DNA of 64,000 nt from Salminus brasiliensis (lineage: Eukaryota; Chordata; Actinopteri; Characiformes; Bryconidae). The notes beneath the pieces were generated by a model that made no database searches, was not told the DNA's origin, and worked only from the letters and a program-made list of their open reading frames with translations. Of the stretch, positions 23,482-34,952 are shown piece by piece (the stretch's first letter is position 1; each line of letters starts with the position of its first letter). Where the stretch lies: NCBI RefSeq assembly GCF_030463535.1, contig NC_132894.1, forward strand, positions 11,423,433-11,487,432, in the 5' to 3' direction. A program made the translations under genes and the position numbers.

Positions 23482-26184
23482 AAGACACTTTGAAACAAGT
23501 CTGCAGACACATTGCGGTCCAAAAGCTCACAATGTACAGTACATTACATTTACAGCATGAAACCACAGTGAAAGCAGTGTAGCACTAACAGCTCTGTTCA
23601 CTCCCTGTTAAAGATGTGACAATATATTTAAATATATACATGAAATTTAAATACATTAACACAGTACTTTTGGTCAGTATCATAAGGTACAAGAAAGGAA
23701 TAGTTCATTAGAAGCACAAAAGTAAAAGGAATTGAGATAGTTTACGACCTTTTACAGCTGTTAATCAGGCAAGATTAAGATTTGAGGTTTGATTCTTGTG
23801 CTAAAGCTATGAAGCTAATATGGCTAACTCTAGACAAATACTGTATTTTCAGGAATTCAGACTTGAACATATCTGCTACTACTGTTGTTAGCAATGCAGA
23901 TTGCAGAGTGCAGGCCCACTGTAAGTCGTAAGAATCAACTAATTTACATTCATTATATCCACCTATTCAGCCTAGAGCTGTTTAGCCCCGCCCAGGAGTG
24001 TTTCACCCTAGAGCTATCAAAACAACCAGTTTATATCTGAGGGATAAGGCAAAGTTAGAAAATGGTCATGTAAAATTTATTCTTTTGCCATTTTGACACA
24101 ATATACTGTATTGTTTTTAATGAAATAGTAAACACAGCTTCTGTGGCTCTGTATCAAACATAAAGCCCAGTATTTCCAGCTCATCCTACTGCACAGTTAA
24201 GCACACTATGCTGGTATACTGGTAAGACAGGAATCAGGAGTCATAGGATGGGGACCGAACCTGCAACCTTATCACATAACTCATCATTTAAAGGATGCTA
24301 CAGAACATGTTGAGAAGTGAGATGAGTTTTGGAAACAAGTGCTGTGCACTAATAAAGTGAGATAGATCTCTTCTCCACAACCAACAAAGGTATATTTGGA
24401 GGGGGAAAAAAAGAAACTGCATTAAATGAAAAGAACACCTTACCAACTGTGGATCTATCATGTTTTAAAGTTGTGTTGCTGCCAGTGGCACTGGCAGTAT
24501 TACATTGGTGGAGGGATGAATAGATTCCACAGATTACCATCAAATCCTGGATATATTTCTCAAACCATCTGTTAAAACCGTCTGTTTTTCTTTTAGGTGA
24601 GTACAAATGTTCTCACAACAGTTTGCTAAGTTTGTGCTACAACAGCTGAAGTATCGGAACGCTTCTCAATGGACAGCCTAATTGCTGGGAAGTGTTCTTT
24701 TCGCAGGTCCTGTGACTATATTATGAGAGGCATATAATCCCGCTGTCTTAAGGGAGTCTTTGTGGAAACACTAGCAAGAACACAGGTTTAGGGAGCAACG
24801 TTTACCAGAGGTCATGTGTATTTTCCCCCTCGTGCAAAAAGCCACGCTCCGCGTGAAGATGTGGCCCTTCAGTCCGACTAAACAAAAGAAGGACAAAAGA
24901 GGCTGAAGCCAGTGGATCCCAGCTCAGCCATTTGTCTCCTTCTTCTACTGAACCCAGCTTTTCTCAGGCCCCCCCAGCCTCAGGCAGTCGGTTGCAGCTG
25001 TGAACGCTGGTCAGGAGGTTGAGGCAAAGGTTGAGTGTCACACCCCTAGGGGTCAAAGGACGGCCTGCGCCGTTGTTGAAGCGTGTGAATGCAGGGGTTA
25101 GGAGGGCGTGCTGAACTGTGGCACTAGCCTGAGCTTGCCCTCCCTGATAAACCAGATCAGAGGGGTGGCTTAGCTCTTTGGTCACATTTAGAGCACTAAT
25201 CATCATGATCTTCAATGGCTGAATCCTCAACACCACAATTATCTCTATCTGTGGACATGGTAAATAGGGTCATGTGTACAAATAACAGTAACAGCAACTG
25301 TAAATGTAATAGTATAATTAATGACATAAATGCAGGTAGACTCTTAAAATGAAGGTTCTTGAATGCTTCTTGGCTTCTGGGGCAGTTTTAGGACAAATTG
25401 GTTTCATTGGTATTGCACATTTACATTTTGTGAGATTATCTAAACTTCTAAAAAAAAGCTTCTTCATCCTCACTTTCTTTTCAAAGCCTGTGATTTTGGA
25501 GATGATCTGACCCAGTTGTATAGCCAGCACAATTTGACCCTTGTCAAACTGCTCGGATTCTTATGCTTGCCCATTTTTTCCCTGCTTCCAATACGACCTG
25601 ACTGTTCACTTGCTGCCTAATATGTATATCCCACCCCTTGACAGGTGCCACTGTAACAGCATAATCAATGTTATTTACGTCACCTACCTGGTTTTAATAC
25701 ACTAGACCTTCTTTTTGTATTAGTGACAGACCTGTTTGTTAATAAAATTTGGTTTTTCTTACTCTGCCTTTAAGACAAACTGATATATGTACATGAGCTC
25801 TGCTCTGATTGGCCCCTACACATTGTGTTGTATTAAAAAAGCAGTCCAGCTGAACATGTAAATATATTGTAATGCCCCAAAGTTTGTTATTGTGAAATCA
25901 CAGAAACATTGCAGTAAAACATATGAATCATGAAATTAATTCAGACACTTTCTCAGCGTCTGTTCCTTATTAGAAGACCCAAGTGTTAGGTTTTGTAACG
26001 TGCAGGTGAAGAGAAAAAGGTACGGAAGGTCAATGCTCGGCTACACACTTAATTTCTGGTCCAACCATTCTGCATTAACCTACAGTTACCATGTTTTCCA
26101 GTATGTTGAGAAGCAGTAAACACATTAGGGTCTCTGTTTTAACTGTTGAGCTGCTGTTGCCGCAAGAGTCAAATATGTATGTTT

Positions 26185-26620
26185 TCTACGGCTGTGTCTG
26201 AAACAGTATTCTGAGAAAGGAAGGAATCTAGTCATGTATGCATCGAAGTTCAGTCTCCACACCTTCCTTAAAAAATACATTTATTGGGTGACAAAAAAAC
26301 ACTCACAGCTCACAGTGGGAGAATCTGATCAGTTTAGTTTTTATGGCCATGTCTGCAACACTGTTTTCTGGGGCAGGACGGAACCTAGTCATGTCTGCAT
26401 CAAAGTTCAAGTGTCCAAACCTTCCTTAAAAATTTTGCATTGGGTGAAAAAATGCTAATGCTATAACAGCTAAATGCTAACTGCTAACACTGGGAGAAAC
26501 TTTCTATGGCCGTGTCTGAAACACTCAAGTTCATCATCCTGAACTTCTTAGATTATTTTTACTGGGTGAAAACTGCTAACCCTAGCTAAGCCAAACAATA
26601 TCAGCTAACAGTGGGCTGTT
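26185..26620. repeat. Threefold diverged tandem repeat, about 155-bp period
   Basis: The phrase GGC(T/C)(G/A)TGTCTG(A/C)AACA begins three units near 26189, 26343 and 26507. Each continues with a related block including GGAA(T/C)CTAGTCATGT, CACCTTCCTTAAAAA or AACCTTCCTTAAAAA, and TTGGGTGA or CTGGGTGA. The third unit is truncated. No coding potential was seen. Confidence 0.75.
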
Positions 26621-27932
26621 GATACCATGGCAACATCAGGACATATTGTTGTCTTTGTAATTTAATGACAGAGACCTTCATCACTACACCTTCTAAGGCC
26701 CTGAATTATGAGACAGCACAGGCAGCAAGGCATCGAGGCAACAGTTTCAGACAGTACCTCAGTAGCCATTAGTAATGTAACCACGGTAGTAATAACCACG
26801 GTGCACTTTCATCCACATTTAGCTAATGTGGTGACTTACAGTGTTTACTAGTAATCACAAGTGGATTATGGAAGATTGTAAAGCCTAGTCACTCCGAAAT
26901 TCTACTTTTTAATTCAGATTAAAGATTATAACAAAAACACAGACAGACAGCCAAATACACTGTGTCATTAAATATCTATATCGTTACACACCTTACCAAA
27001 GGTTTTAGTTGAGGGGGTTCTGTTAGCAAGGAAGCGGAATCAGGAAGAGTGATGGGAAAACGAGGTGCCATAAAGCTCCAGCATCTGTTGAATGTGAGGA
27101 CTTTGGTGATGCTCAGATGCCTGGGAAAAATCCTCAGTGCAGGGAAACAATGACAGAGGCTGTCAATCACAGGGTGGGCAATGGATTAATATGGACCCCC
27201 TGGTTCTAAAGCATACTTACTCTCTTTCTCTCTCTCTCTTTCAAACACACACTCTCTCTCTCCCTCACACATACACAGAGGGCACTGACCCACAGGGTTA
27301 AGGTCAACTCATTTACTCCAAACATCCGATTCTCATTTAAATATGGTGCCCCCACGAGTAGTATAAAGAGATCATGCTTCAGCCCTTCACTCTTTTTTTT
27401 TTCTCACAGATGTCAATACAGCCTGTTTCCTCCTTTTCACTGCCTTTTCTCTCCTCTCCCTCCCTCCATTTTTATTAATCTCACACTCATCCTCTACATT
27501 CACCTTTGCACCTTTTGCATTCTCAATTTAGCAGAAAAGTGCTGTTATTGAAAGAAAAAGAGAAAAAAGAGGTTTGACCCCAATCAAGCAACCAAACAAG
27601 CCTTGTCATTCTTACAAACACATTCACATAGACACACACAGACACACACAGGCACACCCGACATCCATCTCATAACCCCAACAACACCATATCAATGCAA
27701 CAGTCTGAAACAGCATGAGAACTTCAAGGCCCATTTGTGTCCCCAATTAGCTCAAGCCTGAATACAAGGCCTTCACTGCCTTTAACTACAGAGAGGTGGA
27801 TTAGCGGACTTTAAAAGTAAAGGGTGGGAGGAGGGGGAGGAGTTGTGTTACTGTTGGAAACAGCCCTCCAATCCATTTATCTAAAGAGATATCTTCATTG
27901 AGTCCATTAGAGCCCGACTGTAGAACCTCAGG

Positions 27933-27945
27933 TGACCTGTGAACT
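27933..27945 (-). promoter_or_regulatory. Candidate DR1 nuclear-receptor site
   Basis: TGACCTGTGAACT reads on the minus strand as AGTTCA-C-AGGTCA, two direct half-sites with one-base spacing, the arrangement bound by COUP-TF/NR2F, HNF4 and RXR dimers. It lies about 7 kb upstream of the nr2f6 start codon in low-repeat DNA. A 13-base motif of this kind is expected by chance at modest frequency. Confidence 0.3.
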
Positions 27946-30900
27946 GTCTCAACCGTGACCACAACTGCGTCCACAAATTGTGTGGCGATAAGGACTTGAC
28001 TCTAATGGTTTATGGGAAAAGAAAGGCCTGCCAGATTTAGCTTAAGTAAGTCACAACTTAAATGATTCAAGACAACTGAAAGTGCAGCACAAAAGAAGCG
28101 CGTATAAACCTCTTACACTTTGCTAGGTTCATTACATCTTAAGGATCATTATTCGGTCATTACATGGAAAAATTACCAATGTAAACAAAGTTATTCATAC
28201 ATTAGTTAATATGACTGGGGCCACCAGAAGTTCCATGAAGCTTCAGAGATGGTGAATAATGCAGTACAGTACTTAAATTACCACTGTTCTGTTTTTTTTT
28301 TTTGCATTTATTTTATTTTTCCTTCATTTTAACAATTGAACAATTTGTAAATAATTAACTAATAAAAACTATTTGTTTGCTACTGTGCCTAATTAAATTG
28401 GATGTATGTAAAGGAACTCCCTGTAAAGGTAGCTGCCCCCTGTCTAATTAAAAAAGCAGCACTCCTGATCTGTACTGTAATTTGCAGCAATTCAGTAATT
28501 TCAGTAAATACTGTCAATTAATAACATCATTTTTAATCTACTATGTAATTAAAATGTAAGTTATGTTGTTATGAGAATCAAGAATTAAAATGTCTTAGGA
28601 GAATTTGAGAGAATTTACTCCCATGTTTGCTTTTCTGTAAAAAATACATTCTGCACAATTAGGCATAAATAAGGCATATGTGATATGTAATCAATGTATT
28701 TCATAATTTATTATATAATGAATTGTTTCAAATATTATATTTTAATAAATAAATACTATAAATGCCTTCAAATTAAAATAAGAAATGCTTAACCTGCTCA
28801 GTATCAGACTTTTTTTTAAAGCTGATCCTGAATTCATATCAGTCTCCGATCAGCTCATTTAAATAACAATCGCTGGAGTGTGACTTTCCCACCAGGCGAG
28901 TGTGTGTTTGATTTAGAGTTAAAGGTGATATTGATCGCCTTTGCTCTGCCGTCACCCCAGCAGATGTTTGGTTTCAGCCTGTTGCAGAGCTCTGTTTATT
29001 TTCTGCTCCTCATCCATTCTCCTGAGGTCAGAGGGCCTCCAGAGCTGAGAGGGCAACAGCCGGAGCCTCACGTTGCACAGGCTTCATGTCTCGTGAGCCC
29101 ATGAAATGGTTAAAGTTTAAACACACTGGCTGCATTCTTCCACACCTGAAGCAGCAGCGACGTTATGGCTGTTGTGCTCCATTAACTTTTACTGGACCCG
29201 CTTCCTCTGCCTTGCTGCTCTGGTGGGGTAAACCGTTGACTTTGTTGTTGTTTGAAATTTGTAGCAGAGGAAAGTAGTTATTCTAGGCAGCCTTAAACAC
29301 AGACCACAGGATTGTGGAAGTTTTAGAGTGCCAGATATCAGGAGAAACCAATGTGTAACTAGCTCCTTCTGTCTTATTTCTGCTCACATGTGTGTGTGTG
29401 TTTTTTTAAAGATCTCTTTCAGTCGCACTAAAATGATCAAATTGTGGTGAATTTCACTATTCAAAATGCACTGAATCAATTCTCGAAATATAAGTGAATC
29501 AAATCAATGTGAGAACAGGTGGTATATCAGTACAGGTGGGCATCAGATGGTATCGGATTATATATCCGAGAGAAAAAGCATCTGATCCAATCCTGTAACA
29601 GATCAACTCTGAAATACACTGTTTAGTACTAAAAAGGGTTTCAGTAGTGTTGCTTTATGGAAGCATTTTAAAGGTCCTATATGGAACATCTACAAACGGT
29701 TTCCCACCATTTGGTAAGAACCATTACCAACTAGGCAAAGAACCGTTTAAGCATCCAAAGGAGTCTTTGAGTTGTCATGGAAACATTGTCTTTGCTAAAG
29801 AACCCTTTGTGTAGGAGCACACACCCACACTGTGTGATGTGACGTTAGTTGTGTAGCTATTCCTGTGAGGTAACAGAGACCCCGAATACACCTGGTCACT
29901 TCATGCATCTTGAGTATCAGGATTATAGCTGGATAAGCCACATAAAAATGCAAAAGTGTAAACGCACCCAAGATGCATTTCAACCAGATACAAATCCGAT
30001 CCCTCAAACCACTTCAGAAGGAGGTCTGAGATGCATTTGAGCCACGTTACAGCAGTGTAAACGTATCCGTCTCTCCAGGACAGATTCCACAACTAAAACT
30101 CCTCCCAGTACAACCGAAATACCAGAAATCATTTTTGCATATGTGCAGAATTTGCATATTCTGCCCCACACAGCAACACGTATTTCAGTCTGACTAACCA
30201 GAGACACATTTGACTGCCAGTCCAGAGACTGGTCACATAAAGTGACCAGGAGTAAACAGGGTAAACAGAATGTGTGAGCAATTTGAGCATGACAACCTAC
30301 CTTTAGATGCCAGTCTTACATGTAATGTTTTAAATAAAAAACAGCTCATTTTAAAGCACAGTATTTTTAAAGACGAAATATTGGATCAGGTTTGATAGAC
30401 TTTTCCATATCCAGTAGTAGTATCCAGTAGTGAAATCTTAGGGTGGGGACGAGGGGACATGCCCCCCCTTCATTTTCATATGTATAGTATTGGAATACGG
30501 TAACTCTTCACCTAATTTTGTGTTTATAGACTACTAGCTACCTATGGTGGTCCCCTCACTTGTCAGACCAATACCGCACGCCTGTCCTCCCTTGCCTTCC
30601 ATTGTAAAAGAAAAAGTGTTATGTTGACATCTTTGATCATGACTTTAGAAAACGACACCCCTGGGCCTCTATGTGGGCCCACTCTTCAGTTTCACACTCT
30701 CTTATATCACATGGTTTACAGACGTTTGCAAATATTTCAGAGAAACCACTTGATTATAGAATTATAGATTATATACTTTTCAGTCCTATTTTAAAATTAA
30801 TATAATCAATAAGCCCAGATTCACCTTATTTGTGTAATTACAGAAGTACTACATAAGTACTACAAGTACAAGATCCTTGAGAAACTTAAGGATCTTATAC

Positions 30901-33190
30901 TTATAACAGTGTACTAATTATTTTATTTCTTCTTGGAACTAATATATAATTTACATATTTATGCAAGCATGGAATTAAGGTGTTGTTTAATGGGTTAAAC
31001 GGATTTACATAAACATCAAACTGTTGCTCCAGACTACTGAACATAAACTTTCTTGTCTTTGTTTAGTGTGTTTAGGGGCCGACTCGATCAGTACCAGTGG
31101 AGTGTGAGACGAGTCCTTTTGCCAGTAAAGGACTGCTCACTGTGTAAGAATGCAAGAATGCACAAATCCAAACTTACCAGACTCCAGCAGAGAGCAGCTG
31201 CATTCCTGTTGAGCAGTTCAAAGGCCAGCAGTCCAATCTCAAGAATACACACACACACACATACACACACACAGAGTCACACAACAAAGCAAACGAACAG
31301 GATTGAAGGCATACCAGTTCCAAAGCAAAGCACCATCTACTATTTCAACTGCCTGATCAAGAGTTACAGCACCTTAAAAGGGTTCTTTAGAAAAGGTAAT
31401 GATGCCAAATAGAACTATGACAACTCAAAAAAATAATTTTTTGCTTGGTTCTAGGTTCTCCTGATTGATGGAAAACATGGTTCTGAGAGAACATCGCTAT
31501 AGGTCAAATAACTCATTTCAGTGCCATGAAGTTTACTTAAAGTGTACATTCATGCTCAACATATCTAACATCTAATTGTAAAAACATGTATGTTTATACT
31601 AAAAATAGCTTTATAGATTTAACTGGTTTTATTTAAGTCTAATCAATACTTTAAATCAGCTTCTGCCCTTTTCCGTAGTTGTTTACAGTGTCATTTTTAT
31701 TAACATCAAAGCTCACAATGTAAAAAGAAAGAAATGAAATATGGTTGAAAAGGGCCTTGTTACCACTGCAGTAAGCACCCTCGCTGAATGCATGCTAGGT
31801 TAAAAAAGGACAGAGATTGAATAGCTTTGCTCTGGGTGGTTAAATGAAGTTTTAGGATTAGTATGTAATTCATTAGAGGCTCAGTAAGGAGTGCAGTCAG
31901 GCCTGTTCTCTCCCCTCCTCCACACATGCTTAACTCAAAGAGCTGCTGTAATTCAGATTAACACTACTGAAGGCCCTCTGATGACCTCCCTCCACTCCAA
32001 AACCGCCAGAATCATCGCTCCCCCACCATGAAGTCGAGATATTGAACACCTTTTTAACTCTCGTATTTATTGTATAGCGTGAATGCTAAACTCGTACAGC
32101 ATGAATACCTCTTTCTTAGAGGGGAATGCTTAATAGAATAGAAGAAATTGAACTATTCCTCTGTGGTATAGACCTCTGAGTTCAATTAAAGCCCAAATAA
32201 AGAAGTCTAGATTTGAGTTTTCTCTATAAGAAAATGCATTCAGCGGATTTTTGGAAAATCTCTGCTACTGGTGTGTCCTGTTGTATACACCAATAAGCTG
32301 TGTTCTGTGTAAAGAAGTCATCAATGAGGTGCAATGCAAATAATTACAAATGCAAACTAACGCTACTATGCAATAATCTGAAATAATAAGACTGGCAAAT
32401 GCACTAAAATACATAAAAGCACTTAAAGCAAGAGCAAGTTTTATCCATGTTCGCCACCAGGCCCCACCGCATCAGAAAATTAACAAAAAAAACCCCAAAA
32501 CAAATAAACAAACAAACAAACAAACAAAAAAAACAGGAATATACACAGGGTGAGAAATGTGGGATCAGTATGGTAGTGAGCCACACATGCAAGGGATAAT
32601 ACATTTGCATTTAAAGCAAACCAGGGAATCTGTCTGCTAAGTTTATCAGTCCACAACACACAGTGCATCCCTAAAATGCAGCTCATAAAAAACAGGGCTA
32701 ATTAATGGATTCTTAATTAAAGGTGCACACAGACTGTCAGCAGTTTGGATTTTGAAACGAACAATTTATCTTTATATCTGACAAAATAATGAGGTACGTG
32801 CAGCACCAGGCCCCAACATCAGGCCTGGCGTAACTGTGGAGCTGTAGAGAATTTTCTTTTTTCCATAGAGAAAACGGCTCGGGTACAGATTTCCTTATAT
32901 GGGCGCGATGGATTTAACTGACAAAATGATGCAGGTTTACAAAGGTCACTGCTGACAAAAAAAATTGACTAAAACAAAAAATTGTGCAAATTTAACTAAT
33001 TACCCATCATCTTCACGCACAATATTAATCACCAAAATGAAAAGGTCACTCTTTAGTGCTGCCAGACTTTGCCTGGATGAGCAGAAACACACAAAAAAAG
33101 ACGTTTTGGCTGGATTCACACTGGAACCATAACATTGTAGTATGTTAGCCTGTTGGCTATGAAGTAGCCCATAGGGTGTCCTCTCTGTTA

Positions 33191-33339
33191 TGCCATGGCA
33201 GCGTTGGGGTTAACAGCCTCTGTCCGTGCGTGTGTGAGCGCGCGCGCGCGCGCCCGCGTGTGTGTGGGGGGGAAGCAGGGCCGGGGTCAGGGCTTTAGCG
33301 TGGACGGCAGCAGCAGCACATTCTTCTCTCTGGCTCTGA

Positions 33340-33389
<50 letters not shown>

Positions 33390-33563
33390 ATGTGTGTGTG
33401 TTTTGAGCCCTCGGCAGCCCACTCGCTGCTCTTTGACTCCAATGGCCATATAAGGCAGGCGGCGCCATGGCAACCGCAGGGCTTGAATAGCAGTGTCAAA
33501 TCCCTGAGCACACACACACGCACACACACACACGCTCGGAAAGAGAGAGAGGGAGGTGGGGGA

Positions 33564-33594
<31 letters not shown>

Positions 33595-34060
33595 AGCGAG
33601 AGAAACAGATCAGGATTTGTTGACCACTCGCCACCACGGAGGTAGCTAGCTTGGCTTCTCCCCTCTCCTGACCAGGCGGAGGATTAGCGTTAGCCGGGTC
33701 GGTTAGCTTCTCGCCAGCGGCCGGAGCACATCGACTCAAGCGCCTCTTCGGTCCAGCTTCCGGGAATGCGAGGAAGCTGAAGCCCCGGAGCCGTTACTGC
33801 TGGATGGGCGAGCTCTGACAAAACAAGAGGGGGAAGGAGGGAGGGACAGAGGGAGAGAAAGAAAGAGGGAGGTTCCAGAAGACGGACCCGAGGTGTTGAC
33901 CCTGCTGCGTGGTCAAGAAAGCAGCCTCGCTTTACTCCGCCGAGCGATGAGGTTTTGCCCTGGAACACGCGAGCAGAGCTAAGGCACAACAGGAGGGAGG
34001 GTGTATGTATCTGTATGTATGTGTGTGAGTGTGTGTGTGAGTGTGTGTGTGTGTGAGAGA
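33191..34060 (+). promoter_or_regulatory. nr2f6: Probable nr2f6 promoter and 5' leader region
   Basis: Composition changes sharply here. CpG-bearing, G+C-rich DNA (33620-33970) follows alternating GC and GT tracts at 33237-33255 and 33338-33402, then CA and GA runs at 33508-33532 and 33545-33590, and a GT run at 34019-34056. This is the only CpG-island-like stretch upstream of nr2f6. No TATA box is convincing. The leader may extend unspliced to the start codon at 34953, because no clear intron was seen, but that is not certain. Confidence 0.45.
33237..33402. repeat. Alternating purine-pyrimidine tracts, (GC)n and (GT)n
   Basis: A GCGCGCGCGCGCGC run is followed about 80 bases later by a long GT tract with two TATG interruptions. 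Such alternating tracts can adopt Z-DNA. The strands also give spurious Cys/Val or His/Thr open frames that are not genes. Confidence 0.85.
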
Positions 34061-34952
34061 GAGGACTTCCTTGAACTTTGATCCTTCAAAGAGAGCACGG
34101 GAGGCACCAGGGCAGAAAGAGAACTCTGTTTATCATTACCAGGCTTTCTCAGGCTGCTTATGAAGACAGGGTCTACTTTACCTCCTCACAACTCTGGGAC
34201 TACTTTATTTATGTGAACTTTGAGGTACAGCGTCCATTACAGTGCTGTGAGACAATGTACAGAAATTCTTAAAGGAGCATAAGCTGGCTGTTAGGTCTGA
34301 GCAGGGCTGTGTGGCACAACAAGGAGCACTCCACACACTCCACACACTCTGCACAAAGCAAGAACTGGTTTGACTTGTTGGTGACCTGTAGGTAGGGCAA
34401 GTGTCCTTTGCATGCCTGAGGAAAGTGCCACAGCGTTTCTCGGCTTTGTGAGCTGAGATGTGGTGCTTCGCTTTGTTTTGAGAGGCTCTTCACTTTTGCC
34501 CCAATTTCCGAGTTCTGTTCTGTGTTGTGTGTGTGTGTGTGGGGGGGTGTCTGTACTGTGGTGAGTTGCTGGTTTATGTGTAATTTATTGTTTCCTGTAA
34601 AAGGGCAGGCTGTGCGCCTCACGCTCTTGACTGCGCTCTGAGCTGCCTTGTGAATCAGAGGCCTTCCAGGAGCCCAGGAGGACCTGTTTTGAAGTTGGCA
34701 CAGGTTAAAGAACACTGCGAGTTAAAGAGGAGTCAAACAGCTGTGAAGGTATTTAAGCCCTATTTTTGAAAGGGATCTTAGGTGTGTTTGGGGACTTCAC
34801 AGCATCTTCCACCACCGGTTACACATTTGAAAAGCTTGAGGTTGATACCTGCTGCCTGAACTCTCACACGCATACACAGTCTCCGGCGAGTCAGAACACT
34901 CAGCACTGTCTGGGGGAGGCTTTTCTGTAAACCCTGGTGGTGCAACACAGCA

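Larger units (their letters stand above)
23482..33190. other. Intergenic region between ushbp1 and nr2f6
   Basis: Nearly 10 kb without a recognisable exon. A possible AATAAA for ushbp1 lies at 24351. The stretch contains a SINE-like B box on the minus strand near 24245-24275, a threefold diverged repeat at 26185-26620, CT/CA-rich tracts near 27220-27280 and 27630, a repeat fragment with AAAGAACCGTTTAAG words at 29650-29810, an (AC)n run at 31243-31272 and an (AAAC)n tract near 32500-32530. Low-repeat, moderately GC segments at 24840-25250, 27740-28030, 28840-29280 and 31880-32050 are the best places to look for nr2f6 enhancers; that is inference only. Confidence 0.6.

Noticed and set aside
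33195-33739. Open frames of 107-150 residues on both strands
   Set aside because: They are translations of GT/CA/GA microsatellites (poly Cys-Val, His-Thr, Arg-Glu) and not conserved proteins.
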